Shown: positions 63,746 through 64,000 of the stretch, piece after piece
Numbering within the stretch: the stretch's first letter is position 1
Layout of the letters: every line of letters begins with the position of its first letter
Assembly: GCA_911728435.2 (NCBI GenBank)
Contig: OU452201.1
Location: 7,378,001 to 7,442,000 of the forward strand
Direction: 5' to 3'
DNA length: 64,000 nucleotides
DNA from: Apoderus coryli
Taxonomy: Eukaryota > Arthropoda > Insecta > Coleoptera > Attelabidae
Program-made: the position numbers and the translations under genes
Notes under the pieces: model-generated
Database searches by the model: none
Told to the model about the DNA's origin: nothing
The model's input: only the letters and a program-made list of their open reading frames with translations

Positions 63746-64000
63746 TAAGTGTAAAAGTAATAATTTTATGACCTTTTTGTCATTTATCTAAATTTAATAA
63801 ATTTTTGTTTTGTTTTAGACATCAGCTATTTTTTTTTAAGTATCGGGTTTTGTGCCTTTTTCTTCTCTTTGGAGGCACTATTTATACGCAGATATTTTAT
63901 ATTTCAGATCTAGGAAAAGTTCTTGAATGCAAATTAATTGATTTTTTTTAGTTTTATTATAAAATTTATTTTGCCCCCTTTTCTACTATTTACGAACGCC

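Larger units (their letters stand above)
17652..64000 (+). other. sli: First coding intron of slit, more than 46 kb, not closed in this window
   Basis: After the donor at 17652 no LRR-coding segment could be recognised on the plus strand. The content is transposon-derived, as listed separately, plus AT-rich sequence with chance ORFs. Stretches where I see nothing specific include about 17660-20279, 21300-24150, 27545-29278, 31160-34990, 37000-38900, 49210-51530, 55770-57840 and 59940-63340. Confidence 0.6.

Noticed and set aside
17652..64000. CRISPR arrays, bacterial operons or prophage
   Set aside because: The sequence is eukaryotic with interrupted genes; no repeat-spacer pattern was seen.

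Overview
The window is AT-rich eukaryotic DNA with interrupted genes, GT-AG introns and many transposon relics. Both recognisable host genes are insect-like: a collagen prolyl 4-hydroxylase alpha subunit and the start of slit. With the mariner-type and CAGGGTG-ended repeats, this points to an insect, possibly a beetle, but nothing here fixes the order. Only two host genes can be supported. Almost everything else is intergenic or intronic DNA made of transposable elements in many stages of decay.

Layout. 0.3-4.8 kb, minus strand: prolyl 4-hydroxylase alpha subunit, nine coding exons that join in frame for 517 codons, with only the last short exon missing beyond the left edge. 4.8-13.9 kb: intergenic, with a jockey-like LINE fragment (5.7-6.0 kb), a LINE 3' tail (6.6-6.75 kb), a tandem duplication (10.1-10.3 kb), a second LINE reverse-transcriptase fragment (11.3 kb), a mariner relic (12.3-12.5 kb) and a perfect 525-bp pentanucleotide array (13.07-13.59 kb). 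13.9-17.65 kb, plus strand: a proposed promoter and 5' UTR exon, then the first coding exon of slit (signal peptide plus LRRNT). From 17.65 kb to the right edge I recognise no further slit exon, so the window appears to lie inside a first coding intron of more than 46 kb.

That intron holds an AACGTT-rich element with terminal inverted repeats (20.3-21.3 kb, second copy at 63.3 kb), several large inverted-repeat elements (30.5, 30.8, 35.8, 45.3-45.9 and 46.0-46.3 kb), LTR retroelement pieces with primer-binding sites (31.05 and 43.95 kb), a rearranged LTR element with inverted ends and a 4-bp target duplication (42.86-44.67 kb), mariner fragments (35 and 54.7 kb; another lies in the 5' UTR intron at 15.2-15.8 kb), and one apparently intact Tc1/mariner-type element with DD41D spacing and very long, nearly identical TIRs (57.85-59.94 kb).

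The most interesting pattern is a small RNA-like motif occurring at least seven times in unrelated places. It has a flanking helix, a CTGATGA-like box, a second hairpin, GAAAC and a short palindrome (ACATGT or ACGT). The layout matches a hammerhead ribozyme with a minimal, dimer-type stem III, and the flanking helix shows compensatory changes between copies. All conclusions come from reading the sequence by eye; no searches were run.
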